A DNA stretch of 64,000 bases from Bradyrhizobium amphicarpaeae (GTDB lineage Bacteria > Pseudomonadota > Alphaproteobacteria > Rhizobiales > Xanthobacteraceae): positions 4,990,001 to 5,054,000 of the forward strand of contig NZ_CP029426.2 of the NCBI RefSeq assembly GCF_002266435.3, read 5' to 3'. The first letter of the stretch is position 1. The number at the start of each line of letters is the position of its first letter. Below are positions 27,415-35,456 of this stretch, piece after piece. Both the position numbers and the translations under genes were made by a program. The notes under the pieces were generated by a model. It was not told the DNA's origin and did not search any database. It saw nothing but the letters and a program-made list of their open reading frames with translations.

Positions 27415-28338
27415 TCAATGCTGCAGAATGCCGGCAAGGTTCATATGCGCGGGCCGCGAGTGCTCGATGCCCAGCAACGTGCGCCGATTGTCGTTCGTGC
27501 GTTGCAAATGCAGGCTCGCGAGCGTCATTCCGTTGCAGGTGGTAACCGTAGTCCCGCGACCGCCGAACGGTTTGAGAAAGTCGAACACACGACTGCCGAA
27601 CATGTCGACGACCGACACCTCTCGCGCACCGAGCGGCGGAATCTCGCCGAAATCGCCCTCGATCTGCTCACCATCCTCGCGGATCAGCTTCGACGTCGGC
27701 CGCGCCGCATGAGCATATTCGGGATCGGAGGAGTGATTGATCAGCATCACGCTGCTGACGATGTCGCTGGTCGCAATGATCTTCGGATTGATCCCGGTGA
27801 ACCCGACATGCGCCTTGAGCCTGCCCTCGTTCAAGGGCCGGGCAAACGCGCCGGTGCGGTAGATCGCGACGTTGTCCTGATCGACATAGGTCATCGAATA
27901 GCTGGCAGGCGAGGAGCGGAAGCCGTCCATGCGTCCGCGCGACATAACGGCGATGACCAGGTAATCGTGCTGTGGCAGCTTGAGCGATGCGAAAAGGCGC
28001 GACAGTTCGATCTCGACGGAGGCGCCCGGCGCGTAGTCTTCCGGAAACTCGTAAGTCGCCCTGTACTCGCCGTCACGCGACAGGATATGCAGTTTGAACC
28101 TTAGCTTCTTGCTGAAGCCCGAGGCGACCAGGCTGGCGAGCTCGGGAACGAGATCCTTGACCGTTTCGCGAAAATTCTTGCGCAGGCTGCCTGCGACGAG
28201 GCTGCGGAGATACCTGATGTCGACCGGACGATACCAGGCAGGAATCGAAAAGCCCATGCGCGACTCGACGCCCGCGAAAGTCGGGAACATGAATCTGGGC
28301 TCGTAGGGCTTCCAGGGGCTGGACGAAAAACGGGTCAC
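27415..28338 (-). CDS. unknown beta-rich protein, related to its upstream neighbour
   Basis: This 307-residue protein has no signal peptide or membrane segment and I recognise no family. Its C-terminal half follows the same pattern as the adjacent 246-residue protein: a strand ending LINHSSDPEY, a DGEQIEGDFGEIPPLGAREVSVVDMF segment, and a final strand with TLASLHLQR. This looks like a repeated beta-sandwich module. The GTG start has AGAGG 7 bases upstream; the frame further upstream overlaps the neighbour. The gene lies 10 bases after it, so the two are co-transcribed with the membrane protein. Confidence 0.65.
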   Translation of the reverse strand: MTRFSSSPWKPYEPRFMFPTFAGVESRMGFSIPAWYRPVDIRYLRSLVAGSLRKNFRETVKDLVPELASLVASGFSKKLRFKLHILSRDGEYRATYEFPEDYAPGASVEIELSRLFASLKLPQHDYLVIAVMSRGRMDGFRSSPASYSMTYVDQDNVAIYRTGAFARPLNEGRLKAHVGFTGINPKIIATSDIVSSVMLINHSSDPEYAHAARPTSKLIREDGEQIEGDFGEIPPLGAREVSVVDMFGSRVFDFLKPFGGRGTTVTTCNGMTLASLHLQRTNDNRRTLLGIEHSRPAHMNLAGILQH

Positions 28339-28348
28339 GGACGCGCCT

Positions 28349-29089
28349 CTAAAAATGATGCAGGCTGAACTTGCCGTTGGCAAATTCGTAATAACTGAAC
28401 GGACTGGCGATGTTGGTGCCCTTGAATTCCAGCGCGAAACCTTCGGCCGCGCCGACCAACTGTTCAGCCCCGGGGAAAAGGTCCAGCGTGCTGATGCGGA
28501 TGGCGCCCATCGGCGCGATCTCCGGTATCTCACGCTCGCCCAATGCCGTGCCGTCCAGGGCCATGAGCCGTGCCGTCCCGACCGAGACGCCTTCTGACGC
28601 CATGCAGGAGTTCACCAGCACCACGCCGGACTCCCTCAGGAATCGCGTGAGATAGGATTGCATCCAGGCGGAGGTCGGGAACGGCGCTGCCGCGACCGGT
28701 TCGCGCTCGTGCGACAACGTTATCGCACCGTGCTGCGAGAAATATTGTGCGTAATAGCCGGTCGTCACCTTCCGTCCAGGACGAAGCTTGGTCTCGTGCT
28801 TCGGGACCAGCGCCATCGCGACCGTTCCCGAAACGCGCGGACACAGCTCCGACGTCTGCAATTGCAATTGACCGTTGACGCCGAGTTCCCTGTGGAAATA
28901 TCCAGCCGGCTTGCCCGCTCCGTCGAAGAGCCAGACATGAGCATCCACCTCCGGATGATCCTTCATGAAAACCGAGAAGTAGTTGAACGCGCAGACTTCC
29001 GTCGTGACGGTCTCGTCGTTGCGCAGGTAGAGCACGGCGGGCGGATAGCCCCTTGCGACGGCCTCGCCAATCAGCAATTCACCGGGCAT
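28349..29089 (-). CDS. unknown beta-rich protein, first gene of a three-gene unit
   Basis: The 246-residue protein is soluble by prediction and unrecognised. It shows AHVWLFDGAGKPAGYFHREL early, TTGYYAQYFSQHGAITLSH in the middle, and LVNSCMASEG, REIPEIAPMGAIRISTLDLF and FSYYEFANGKFSLHHF late. The last three match, in order and spacing, segments of the 307-residue neighbour, so the two genes probably arose by duplication. ATG 29089 is chosen; a GTG at 29125 would add 12 residues. It is divergent from the methyltransferase gene. Confidence 0.62.
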   Translation of the reverse strand: MPGELLIGEAVARGYPPAVLYLRNDETVTTEVCAFNYFSVFMKDHPEVDAHVWLFDGAGKPAGYFHRELGVNGQLQLQTSELCPRVSGTVAMALVPKHETKLRPGRKVTTGYYAQYFSQHGAITLSHEREPVAAAPFPTSAWMQSYLTRFLRESGVVLVNSCMASEGVSVGTARLMALDGTALGEREIPEIAPMGAIRISTLDLFPGAEQLVGAAEGFALEFKGTNIASPFSYYEFANGKFSLHHF

Positions 29090-29409
29090 TCGACAAGACT
29101 CGGCGGGAGAGCAAGGGATCGGCACAGACCGAACCGGCCGGCGGCTTTGGAAAAATCAAACGCGATGTTCTTGCCCGCTTGCTAAAACGTCGACGCGATT
29201 TCAGCGCCTGTTTACGCTGAGCCGACAGGAGAATCAACCGGGAACGGGGTCGCGTCGAGCGGCCGAAGAGAGACGGCGCGAGCATCGCCGTCATGCTCGA
29301 GAGCGCCGGTCTCTGCGGCCGCGTGACAGCCGGACAATGCGTGGCGACCAAACAAGAAGACGCTCCGCTTCCGATACGGGTACCCGCGATCCTGCCTGCC
29401 CTGGAATCC

Positions 29410-29438
29410 TTGCATTGCCGCTGCGGCTCCCGTATGAC
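29410..29438 (+). promoter_or_regulatory. sigma70-type promoter of the methyltransferase gene (promoter copy 2)
   Basis: TTGCAT (29410-29415) and TATGAC (29433-29438) are 17 bases apart. The stretch from CCTTGCAT through the -10 region matches 29 of 34 bases of the promoter at 16777-16805. The leader also matches: 17 of 19 bases between 29486-29504 and 16831-16849. The two promoters are therefore copies of one element. Confidence 0.6.
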
Positions 29439-29509
29439 CGAATCCGGCTACGTGACCTGGTACCCGCCTGAAAACAGGCCGGAACATCGGCCTTTCCTGG
29501 ATCCACACC

Positions 29510-29575
29510 GTGCTTCAGCGACTGCTCCTCGGCATCACTCCAATCACGGCGTCCATTGCGCCGGGGAAACGCTGA
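29510..29575 (+). other. 21-codon leader reading frame, possible relic of a CBS gene start
   Basis: GTG CTT CAG CGA begins a 21-residue frame (MLQRLLLGITPITASIAPGKR) whose TGA ends one base before GTG 29577. The equivalent GTG in promoter copy 1 (16856) starts the CBS-kinase gene with MLERTLVTIAETE. The frame may be a leftover of a CBS gene's 5' end, now acting as a coupling leader. Translation is not demonstrated. Confidence 0.35.
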
Positions 29576-29576
29576 C

Positions 29577-30461
29577 GTGCGCTGGCAAACAAAGGCGCGG
29601 GCGTTCTCGGTGCTGTCGAATATCCCCCGTGGCGAAGACCTGCACTATGCCCTGCAGCGCTATGTCACGCGCCGGCTGCCGCGACCGGAAAAGCAGGTCA
29701 GATCCATCTACACCCTCGCGCAGCGGCTGCTGGCCGTTCACGAGAAGTACAGCTTGCGGCCGCTGCGGGATTCGACTTGCTTCGAGTTCGGCGCCGGACG
29801 CGATCTGATCGTTCCGCTGTCTTTCAGCGCCCACGGGGCCCGACGCTTCGTCACCGTCGACATCGAGCGCCTGGCCAAGCTGGAGCTGATCCGCTCCAAC
29901 GCCGCCATCGTTTCTCGACTGAGCGGCACCGACCACCCCGAGATAAATTCCCTGGAGGACCTCGAACCTTCGTGGAGGATCGACTATCGCGCACCGGCCG
30001 ATGCCCGGACGACCGGCCTGCCCGCCGCCTCGATCGACTGCGCCGTCTCCGTCGAAACGCTCGAGCACATTCCCAAGCGCGACATCTCGGCAATCTTGAA
30101 GGAGCTGCGACGCATCATGCGTCCCGACGGACTGGTCCTCATGCAAATCGACTATGGCGACCATTTCAAGGGCTTCGATCCCTCCATCAGTTCATTCAAC
30201 TTCCTGACCTATTCCGAGGAGGATTGGGCGCCCTTCCAGTCCCGCTTTCAATACGTCAATCGTCTGCGCCACAGCGAATATCTGCAGCTGTTCAGGGAGG
30301 CGGGGTTTCAACTGCTCAGCGACCAACCTGACCGCCGGCCGCCGGAACAGCAGATCCTCGAGCGACTGGCGCCATGCTTCAGAGACTTCTCCGAAGAGGA
30401 TCTGTTTACACTCGGCTCGCTGATCGTCGGCCGTCCGGCCGACCTATCGACAGGACACTGA
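29577..30461 (+). CDS. class I SAM-dependent methyltransferase
   Basis: The 294-residue protein has methyltransferase motif I as CFEFGAGRDLIVPLSF (about residues 70-85), an acidic TVDIERLAKLEL after strand 2, IDCAVSVETLEHIPKRD as the motif-IV region and GLVLMQIDYGDHF following. It should methylate a sugar or lipid-linked glycan in the cytoplasm. GTG 29577 follows a GGGGAA and sits one base after a leader frame; TTG 29556 is the alternative. Its promoter is a copy of the block A operon promoter, which suggests joint expression. Confidence 0.78.
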   Translation: MRWQTKARAFSVLSNIPRGEDLHYALQRYVTRRLPRPEKQVRSIYTLAQRLLAVHEKYSLRPLRDSTCFEFGAGRDLIVPLSFSAHGARRFVTVDIERLAKLELIRSNAAIVSRLSGTDHPEINSLEDLEPSWRIDYRAPADARTTGLPAASIDCAVSVETLEHIPKRDISAILKELRRIMRPDGLVLMQIDYGDHFKGFDPSISSFNFLTYSEEDWAPFQSRFQYVNRLRHSEYLQLFREAGFQLLSDQPDRRPPEQQILERLAPCFRDFSEEDLFTLGSLIVGRPADLSTGH

Positions 30462-30512
30462 ACATCGCCATCTCCCGGTTGTTTGGCGGAAGCCCATTGT
30501 AGAGATCTCCCG

Positions 30513-33020
30513 ATGTGGACGACCACATTTGTCCTGACGCTTCTGTTCTTCCTGATACAGCTCGGCACCGGATTTTCGATTCTGACCATTGCGTCGAGGA
30601 AATTCATCGAGGTGTGCCAGCTCACGAAGGCTCAGTTCGTCGTTCTCGGATTTACGGTTGGCGCCTCTACAACCGGCATCCTGCTGGGACTACTCTCGCT
30701 ATTCGTAAACGATATGTGGCTTCAGCTCGCCGTGGTGCTTGCCGTCTCCGGCTTCGGCCTTGCCTGGTCATGGCCGAACTGGCGCCCGAGCTCCGGCGAC
30801 ACAGGCGCCGCGGCCGCTTGGTGCGTTCTGGCTCTGCCGATTGCGCTTCTAACATGGTGGTGGTCCTTCGGCGCATTTTCCAGCTTTCCTTACGGCGACA
30901 TCGGCGCCGATGTTCACTGGATGAAGACGGCGCAGGAGTACGCCGACAGCGGCGTCATCAACCCCTACGCGGCCCAATCCTACGTCGATCTTCGGTCAGC
31001 ACTCGCTGGCTCCCTCGCCGGAACGCTCGGCCTGGATCTTCTGAGATTCAGCTGGACCTATCGCTTCTTCTCGATCCTGTTCTTCCTGTTGGCATCCTAT
31101 GCCTTCGTACAGGGCATCTATTCCACGTCTCCGCGAAAATGGATCGCCTTCTTCTTCGCCGCGACCGGCAACGCTGTCGTCTTGACGACAAACGGCAGCC
31201 TGGCGGTCGTCAGCAGCGTGGTTTTTCTCGGCGTGCTGATGAGCAATTCGAAGCGGAACGCAGACGATCTGTCGACGCGATCCGTTTTGCTGCTGGCGGT
31301 TATCTCCGGCGCGACGCTTCTGCTCGCGTTCGCACTCAACAACAACACGCTCGTGCTTGCGTTGCTTATGGCCGGGCTACTTGCGGTCAGGATCCTGAAC
31401 AACACCGGAAAATATGGAGGGCTTCTCTTTCTTGGTTGCGTCTGGCCGGCAACGCTGCTGCTTGCACATCGTGGTTCCTTCCTGTTCGTTCCAACCGTCC
31501 TGGCCAGTTGGCTTCTGTATCTTGCCATCGTCCGGATGATCTCTGCCTGGCCGTCCGTCAGCATCGCAGCCCTGCGATTCTTGTCCTTCGCGCTTCCCCT
31601 GATCATTGCCGGAATTGTCGTCAGCGTTGCGGGAATGCGCTTCGGCTACATTCCGCCAATGAGCGGCAACGACACGTTCTCCACGATTACGGGCCTGATC
31701 CTCGGCAGACGGATCGAGGGTGGCGAAGAGCTGTTCCTGGGCTCTGGACCACAGGTCGCTACGATCGAGCTTGGCCGGGCGATGGGCCCGGTTTTCACCA
31801 TCTGCATCACATTGGGCGTTGCATGGTGGTCGATGACCCGGCCAGTCTTCCGTGGTCCGTCGGGGGCGATCGGACCTCAAAGCAAAGGCTTCGTGACACT
31901 CGTGTGGTCCTGGATTGCCGGCTGCGGCCTGATGCTTGCCGTACTCTCTGGCTTCCCTTTCCTGTATCGTATCAGCACGATCATAATGTCGCTGTTCACG
32001 ATCACGGCCGCCGAGACCTTTTGTCAGCTGCTGATCGATTTCAGCCCTCCCCGATATCGACGGGTCATGGTTGCGGCAGCCATTACACTGCTTGCGACCG
32101 TCCTTGTGGTGCTGGTCTACGCGTTTGCCTGGCGGACCGACCTGCCATTTGCCCGCTACCAGGCGTTCCTGCGTCCGACGGAAATCGCAGGCATCGTGCT
32201 GCTCGCGATACTCGCGCTATCGACCCTGGCCAGATCGAGGCGGGTCTACATTTATGGTCTGGTGGGGGTCGTGGGATTGGGCGTGGCGGTCGACAAGATT
32301 GGCCTGTCCGGCATTGTCAGGAGCTACAGCTACGGCGCGCTTCCAGAACACACGGCAGTCGTTTCGCACTACAACGCCGAGGATCTCGAAGTCGCTCGCT
32401 GGCTTCGCAACAATCTGCGAAAGGGAATCATTCTTTCGGACCCGTATACGATGGGCATAGTCCAGGCGGTCACGGGCGCGCCGGCCGCCTATCTGTTCTC
32501 CAATCTGGACACTGTGAACGAAGCGGTTGCGAAGCGGACAAAATCGGTGGTGCGCACGATGCTGCAGCCGACCGGAGGACGTCAGCGGCTTGAAGACACT
32601 TGCAGCCTGATCGCGCCCCTGGTGGGAGCAATCAATTCGGAGACCTTCTTTCAGATGGGAAGGGCCGATGCTTTGGGCGGAATGATGCGATCCGTCCGCA
32701 CCGTAACGGCACCGCTTCCGGAAACGGGGCAACCGTCTTCCGAGGCAGGCGGCTGGGTGAGCCCGGAGCTCACGGGTGAGGAAGCCAAGTCCACGATCCA
32801 GAATATCCTGCGAGCGGGTGATAACGCCTGGAACCTGGTCGCGATCATCACGCCCCGCACGATCGCCTGGACACATCTCGCGGCCGACCAGCGCCTCAGC
32901 TATTTTCCTCCCGCCGAGCCGATCGAGCCTGCGATCATCGATGCGTTGCGCACCGGCCCGTTTCCAGTTCTGTTTGCCAACAGGCAGGCTGCCGTCGTTC
33001 GCATTCCCTGCTCGCGCTGA
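30513..33020 (+). CDS. large polytopic membrane protein, GT-C-like
   Basis: The 835-residue protein has many membrane segments in its first 600 residues and a soluble C-terminal region (about 620-835). An acidic loop motif, FPYGDIGADVHWMKTAQEY, near residue 130 resembles the conserved acidic loop of GT-C membrane glycosyltransferases. The C-terminal part (NAEDLEVARWLRNNL, ILSDPYTMG) resembles the periplasmic domain seen in such proteins. It may transfer a sugar from a polyprenyl-phosphate donor in the periplasm. The family is not recognised with certainty. It lies 51 bases after the methyltransferase gene and its DNA looks less GC-rich than its neighbours. Confidence 0.62.
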   Translation: MWTTTFVLTLLFFLIQLGTGFSILTIASRKFIEVCQLTKAQFVVLGFTVGASTTGILLGLLSLFVNDMWLQLAVVLAVSGFGLAWSWPNWRPSSGDTGAAAAWCVLALPIALLTWWWSFGAFSSFPYGDIGADVHWMKTAQEYADSGVINPYAAQSYVDLRSALAGSLAGTLGLDLLRFSWTYRFFSILFFLLASYAFVQGIYSTSPRKWIAFFFAATGNAVVLTTNGSLAVVSSVVFLGVLMSNSKRNADDLSTRSVLLLAVISGATLLLAFALNNNTLVLALLMAGLLAVRILNNTGKYGGLLFLGCVWPATLLLAHRGSFLFVPTVLASWLLYLAIVRMISAWPSVSIAALRFLSFALPLIIAGIVVSVAGMRFGYIPPMSGNDTFSTITGLILGRRIEGGEELFLGSGPQVATIELGRAMGPVFTICITLGVAWWSMTRPVFRGPSGAIGPQSKGFVTLVWSWIAGCGLMLAVLSGFPFLYRISTIIMSLFTITAAETFCQLLIDFSPPRYRRVMVAAAITLLATVLVVLVYAFAWRTDLPFARYQAFLRPTEIAGIVLLAILALSTLARSRRVYIYGLVGVVGLGVAVDKIGLSGIVRSYSYGALPEHTAVVSHYNAEDLEVARWLRNNLRKGIILSDPYTMGIVQAVTGAPAAYLFSNLDTVNEAVAKRTKSVVRTMLQPTGGRQRLEDTCSLIAPLVGAINSETFFQMGRADALGGMMRSVRTVTAPLPETGQPSSEAGGWVSPELTGEEAKSTIQNILRAGDNAWNLVAIITPRTIAWTHLAADQRLSYFPPAEPIEPAIIDALRTGPFPVLFANRQAAVVRIPCSR

Positions 33021-33103
33021 TATGAAGGGGACCGCACATTGATCCTCGCATGGTCGCAGATTGGCGCGACGGCCGGCCAACCATGCTGTGAAAAGGGCAC
33101 CTC

Positions 33104-34306
33104 ATGCTGAGACAGGCCGCGATCCTCGTCGGTGGGCTGGGCACCCGGCTGGGTGAACGCACGAAGCTGGTTCCAAAGCCGATGCTCGACGTCGGCGGAC
33201 GGCCGTTTCTCGATACGCTGATCGACGAGCTGGTGCGCTATGGCGTGTTCGATGAAATTCTCCTGCTCGCGGGCCACAAGGCGGAGATCGTCGAGACGCA
33301 CTATGCCGCGGCCATCCAGGGTCGGACGCGAATCGTCGTGTCGCGCGAGACCGAGCCGCTCGGCACCGCCGGCGCGCTCGTACACGCACGCGATCTGCTG
33401 CACGATCGCTTCCTGCTGCTCAATGGCGATTCCCTGTTCGACTTCAACCTGCTCGACCTGATCGCTCGCGCGCATGACGGGCGCGTGCACATGGCATTGC
33501 GTGACGGCGTCGTCGGAGATCGCTACGGGCGCGTCGTGCTCGATGGTGACATGGTGCGCGATTTCATCGCCCCGGGGGCGGGCGCTACGGGCCCGGTCAA
33601 TGCCGGCATCTACGTCATCGACAAGTCCGTTCTCGACGACATCGCGACGCTGCCCGCTTCGCTCGAGCAGGAGATATTCCCCGGCCTTGCCAGGTCCGGC
33701 GCGCTGCGTGGCACGGCCTATCGCGGTTACTTCATCGACATCGGCATTCCCGATGACTTCGCGCGCGCCGATCGCGAATTGCGCCGGCAGTTGCGGCGGC
33801 CGGCCGTGTTCTTCGATCGCGACGGCGTGCTCAACCACGATTCTGGATATACGTTCGAGACGCACAAGCTCGAATGGATCGAGGGGGCACGCGAGGCCGT
33901 GAAAGCCGTCAACGATGCCGGCTATTTTGCCTTCGTCGTCACCAATCAATCCGGCGTCGCGCGCGGCTATTACGAAGAGCATCACGTGGTCACACTGCAC
34001 CGCTGGATGGCGGACCAGATGGCACTGATCGGCGCGCATATCGATGCATTCGAATATTGCCCTGATCACCCCGACGGAACCGTGGCGCGCTATTGCCGCA
34101 TCAGCGATCGCCGCAAGCCGGCGCCGGGCATGATCACCGATCTCGTCAGGCGCTTCCCCGTCGACATGACACGCAGCATGGTGATCGGAGACAAGGAAAG
34201 CGACATGGAAGCGGCGAAAGCCGCCGGCCTTGCTGGCCATTTGTTCGAAGGCGGAAATCTGGAGGCGTTCGTGAGGCAACGCCTGGTCCCGACCGAAGAC
34301 GCCTAG
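33104..34306 (+). CDS. heptose-type nucleotidyltransferase fused to a GmhB-like HAD phosphatase
   Basis: The 400-residue protein is a fusion. Residues 1-225 are a nucleotidyltransferase (LVGGLGTRLGERTKLVPKPMLDVGGRPFL) like HddC, the heptose-1-phosphate guanylyltransferase. Residues about 228-395 are a HAD phosphatase like GmhB (FFDRDGVLNHDSGY, VVTNQSGVARG, RRKPAPGM, VIGDKESD). The HAD zinc loop is degraded: CPDHPDG keeps one cysteine, but the second position is Asp, and the usual C-x-C before RKP reads S-D-R. Together with the kinase at 16856 it supplies three of the four GDP-heptose activities; no GmhA isomerase is in the window. Confidence 0.83.
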   Translation: MLRQAAILVGGLGTRLGERTKLVPKPMLDVGGRPFLDTLIDELVRYGVFDEILLLAGHKAEIVETHYAAAIQGRTRIVVSRETEPLGTAGALVHARDLLHDRFLLLNGDSLFDFNLLDLIARAHDGRVHMALRDGVVGDRYGRVVLDGDMVRDFIAPGAGATGPVNAGIYVIDKSVLDDIATLPASLEQEIFPGLARSGALRGTAYRGYFIDIGIPDDFARADRELRRQLRRPAVFFDRDGVLNHDSGYTFETHKLEWIEGAREAVKAVNDAGYFAFVVTNQSGVARGYYEEHHVVTLHRWMADQMALIGAHIDAFEYCPDHPDGTVARYCRISDRRKPAPGMITDLVRRFPVDMTRSMVIGDKESDMEAAKAAGLAGHLFEGGNLEAFVRQRLVPTEDA

Positions 34307-34364
34307 AGCCGCGCCCAAAAGTGCTGCATCCCCGGGCATTTGGCGAAAGCCGAGCGGTGCTCTG

Positions 34365-34392
34365 TTGCACGCAACCGCCAGTGTGCTATAGC
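34365..34392 (+). promoter_or_regulatory. candidate promoter of the legionaminate operon
   Basis: TTGCAC (34365-34370) and TATAGC (34387-34392) are 16 bases apart and lie 44 bases before ATG 34437, in the only gap between the fusion gene and legB. The match is good, but it is a single occurrence without support from conservation. Confidence 0.45.
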
Positions 34393-34436
34393 GCCATCCT
34401 ATTGCGAAGACTAAGCTAATCGCGTTGGGACCCGAC

Positions 34437-35456
34437 ATGGAAGATCTGAAGGACGCCCGCGTCCTCGTCACCGGCAGCGACGGCTTCATCGGCTCGCATG
34501 TCGTCGAGGAGCTGGTCAAGGCCGGCGCCCGGGTCAAGGCGATCGTCTATTACAACTCCTTCAACTCCTGGGGCTGGCTCGACACGATACCGCCCGAGAT
34601 CATGACGTCGGTGGAAGTGGTCGCTGGCGACATCCGCGACCCCCATTTCATGATCGCGGCCGCGAGCGGCTGCACCGACGTGCTGCACCTGGCGGCGCTG
34701 ATCGCCATCCCTTTCTCCTATGTCGCGCCCGATTCCTATGTCGAGACCAATGTGCGCGGCACCGTGAACGTGCTCCAGGCCGCGCGCATGGCCGGGGTCC
34801 GGCGCTTCGTTCAGACCTCGACCAGCGAGGTCTACGGCTCCGCGCAGACGGTTCCGATCAAGGAAAGCCACCCGCTGGTCGGGCAGTCCCCCTATTCGGC
34901 CTCGAAAATCGCCTCCGACCAGATGGCGCTGTCATTCCAGGCTTCGTTCGACATGCCCGTCGTGGTGATCCGCCCGTTCAACACCTTCGGCCCGCGGCAA
35001 TCGGCGCGCGCGGTGATCCCGACGATCATCAGTCAGATCGCGACCGGCAAGCGCAAGATCCGTCTCGGCGCCGTCAGCCCGACGCGCGACTTCTCGTTCG
35101 TCACCGACACCGCGCGCGGCCTGATCGCGGGCCTCACGGCGCCTGCGGAGCAGGTTGTCGGCCAGACCATCAATCTCGGCAGCGGGTTCGAGATTTCGGT
35201 CGGCGCGACCGCGCAGATGATCGCGGACGTCATGGGGACGGCCATCGAAATCGAGACCGACGAGGCGCGGCTGCGCCCCCCCAATAGCGAGGTCGAGCGC
35301 CTCTGGGCCGACAATTCCAAGGCACGCCAGCAGCTCGGCTGGAGTCCGGAATTCGGCGGCATCGAAGGTATGCGGCGCGGCATGGTCAAGACGGTGAACT
35401 GGTTCACCAATCCTGCAAACCTCCGCCGCTACAAGGCGGACGTGTACAATGTCTGA
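34437..35456 (+). CDS. legB: NAD-dependent 4,6-dehydratase LegB
   Basis: The 339-residue extended SDR has TGSDGFIGSHV, the NTVRGT-like [23 protein letters not shown] and YSASK (Tyr-x-x-x-Lys). FSYVAPDSYVETN and RPFNTFGPRQSARAVIPTII are characteristic of LegB. By analogy with Campylobacter jejuni, it removes water from GDP-GlcNAc to give the 4-keto-6-deoxy sugar, the first dedicated step toward legionaminic acid. ATG 34437 is preferred over the upstream TTG 34425. Its end overlaps legC by 8 bases. Confidence 0.88.
   Translation: MEDLKDARVLVTGSDGFIGSHVVEELVKAGARVKAIVYYNSFNSWGWLDTIPPEIMTSVEVVAGDIRDPHFMIAAASGCTDVLHLAALIAIPFSYVAPDSYVETNVRGTVNVLQAARMAGVRRFVQTSTSEVYGSAQTVPIKESHPLVGQSPYSASKIASDQMALSFQASFDMPVVVIRPFNTFGPRQSARAVIPTIISQIATGKRKIRLGAVSPTRDFSFVTDTARGLIAGLTAPAEQVVGQTINLGSGFEISVGATAQMIADVMGTAIEIETDEARLRPPNSEVERLWADNSKARQQLGWSPEFGGIEGMRRGMVKTVNWFTNPANLRRYKADVYNV

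Larger units (their letters stand above)
29090..29576. other. divergent intergenic region with promoter and leader
   Basis: This 487-base gap separates the minus-strand unknown genes from the methyltransferase. Its right part holds promoter copy 2 (29410-29438), a conserved leader segment (29486-29504) and a 21-codon reading frame (29510-29575) ending one base before the methyltransferase GTG. The left 300 bases contain no convincing gene. A promoter for the minus-strand unit must lie there, but I could not place it. Confidence 0.5.
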
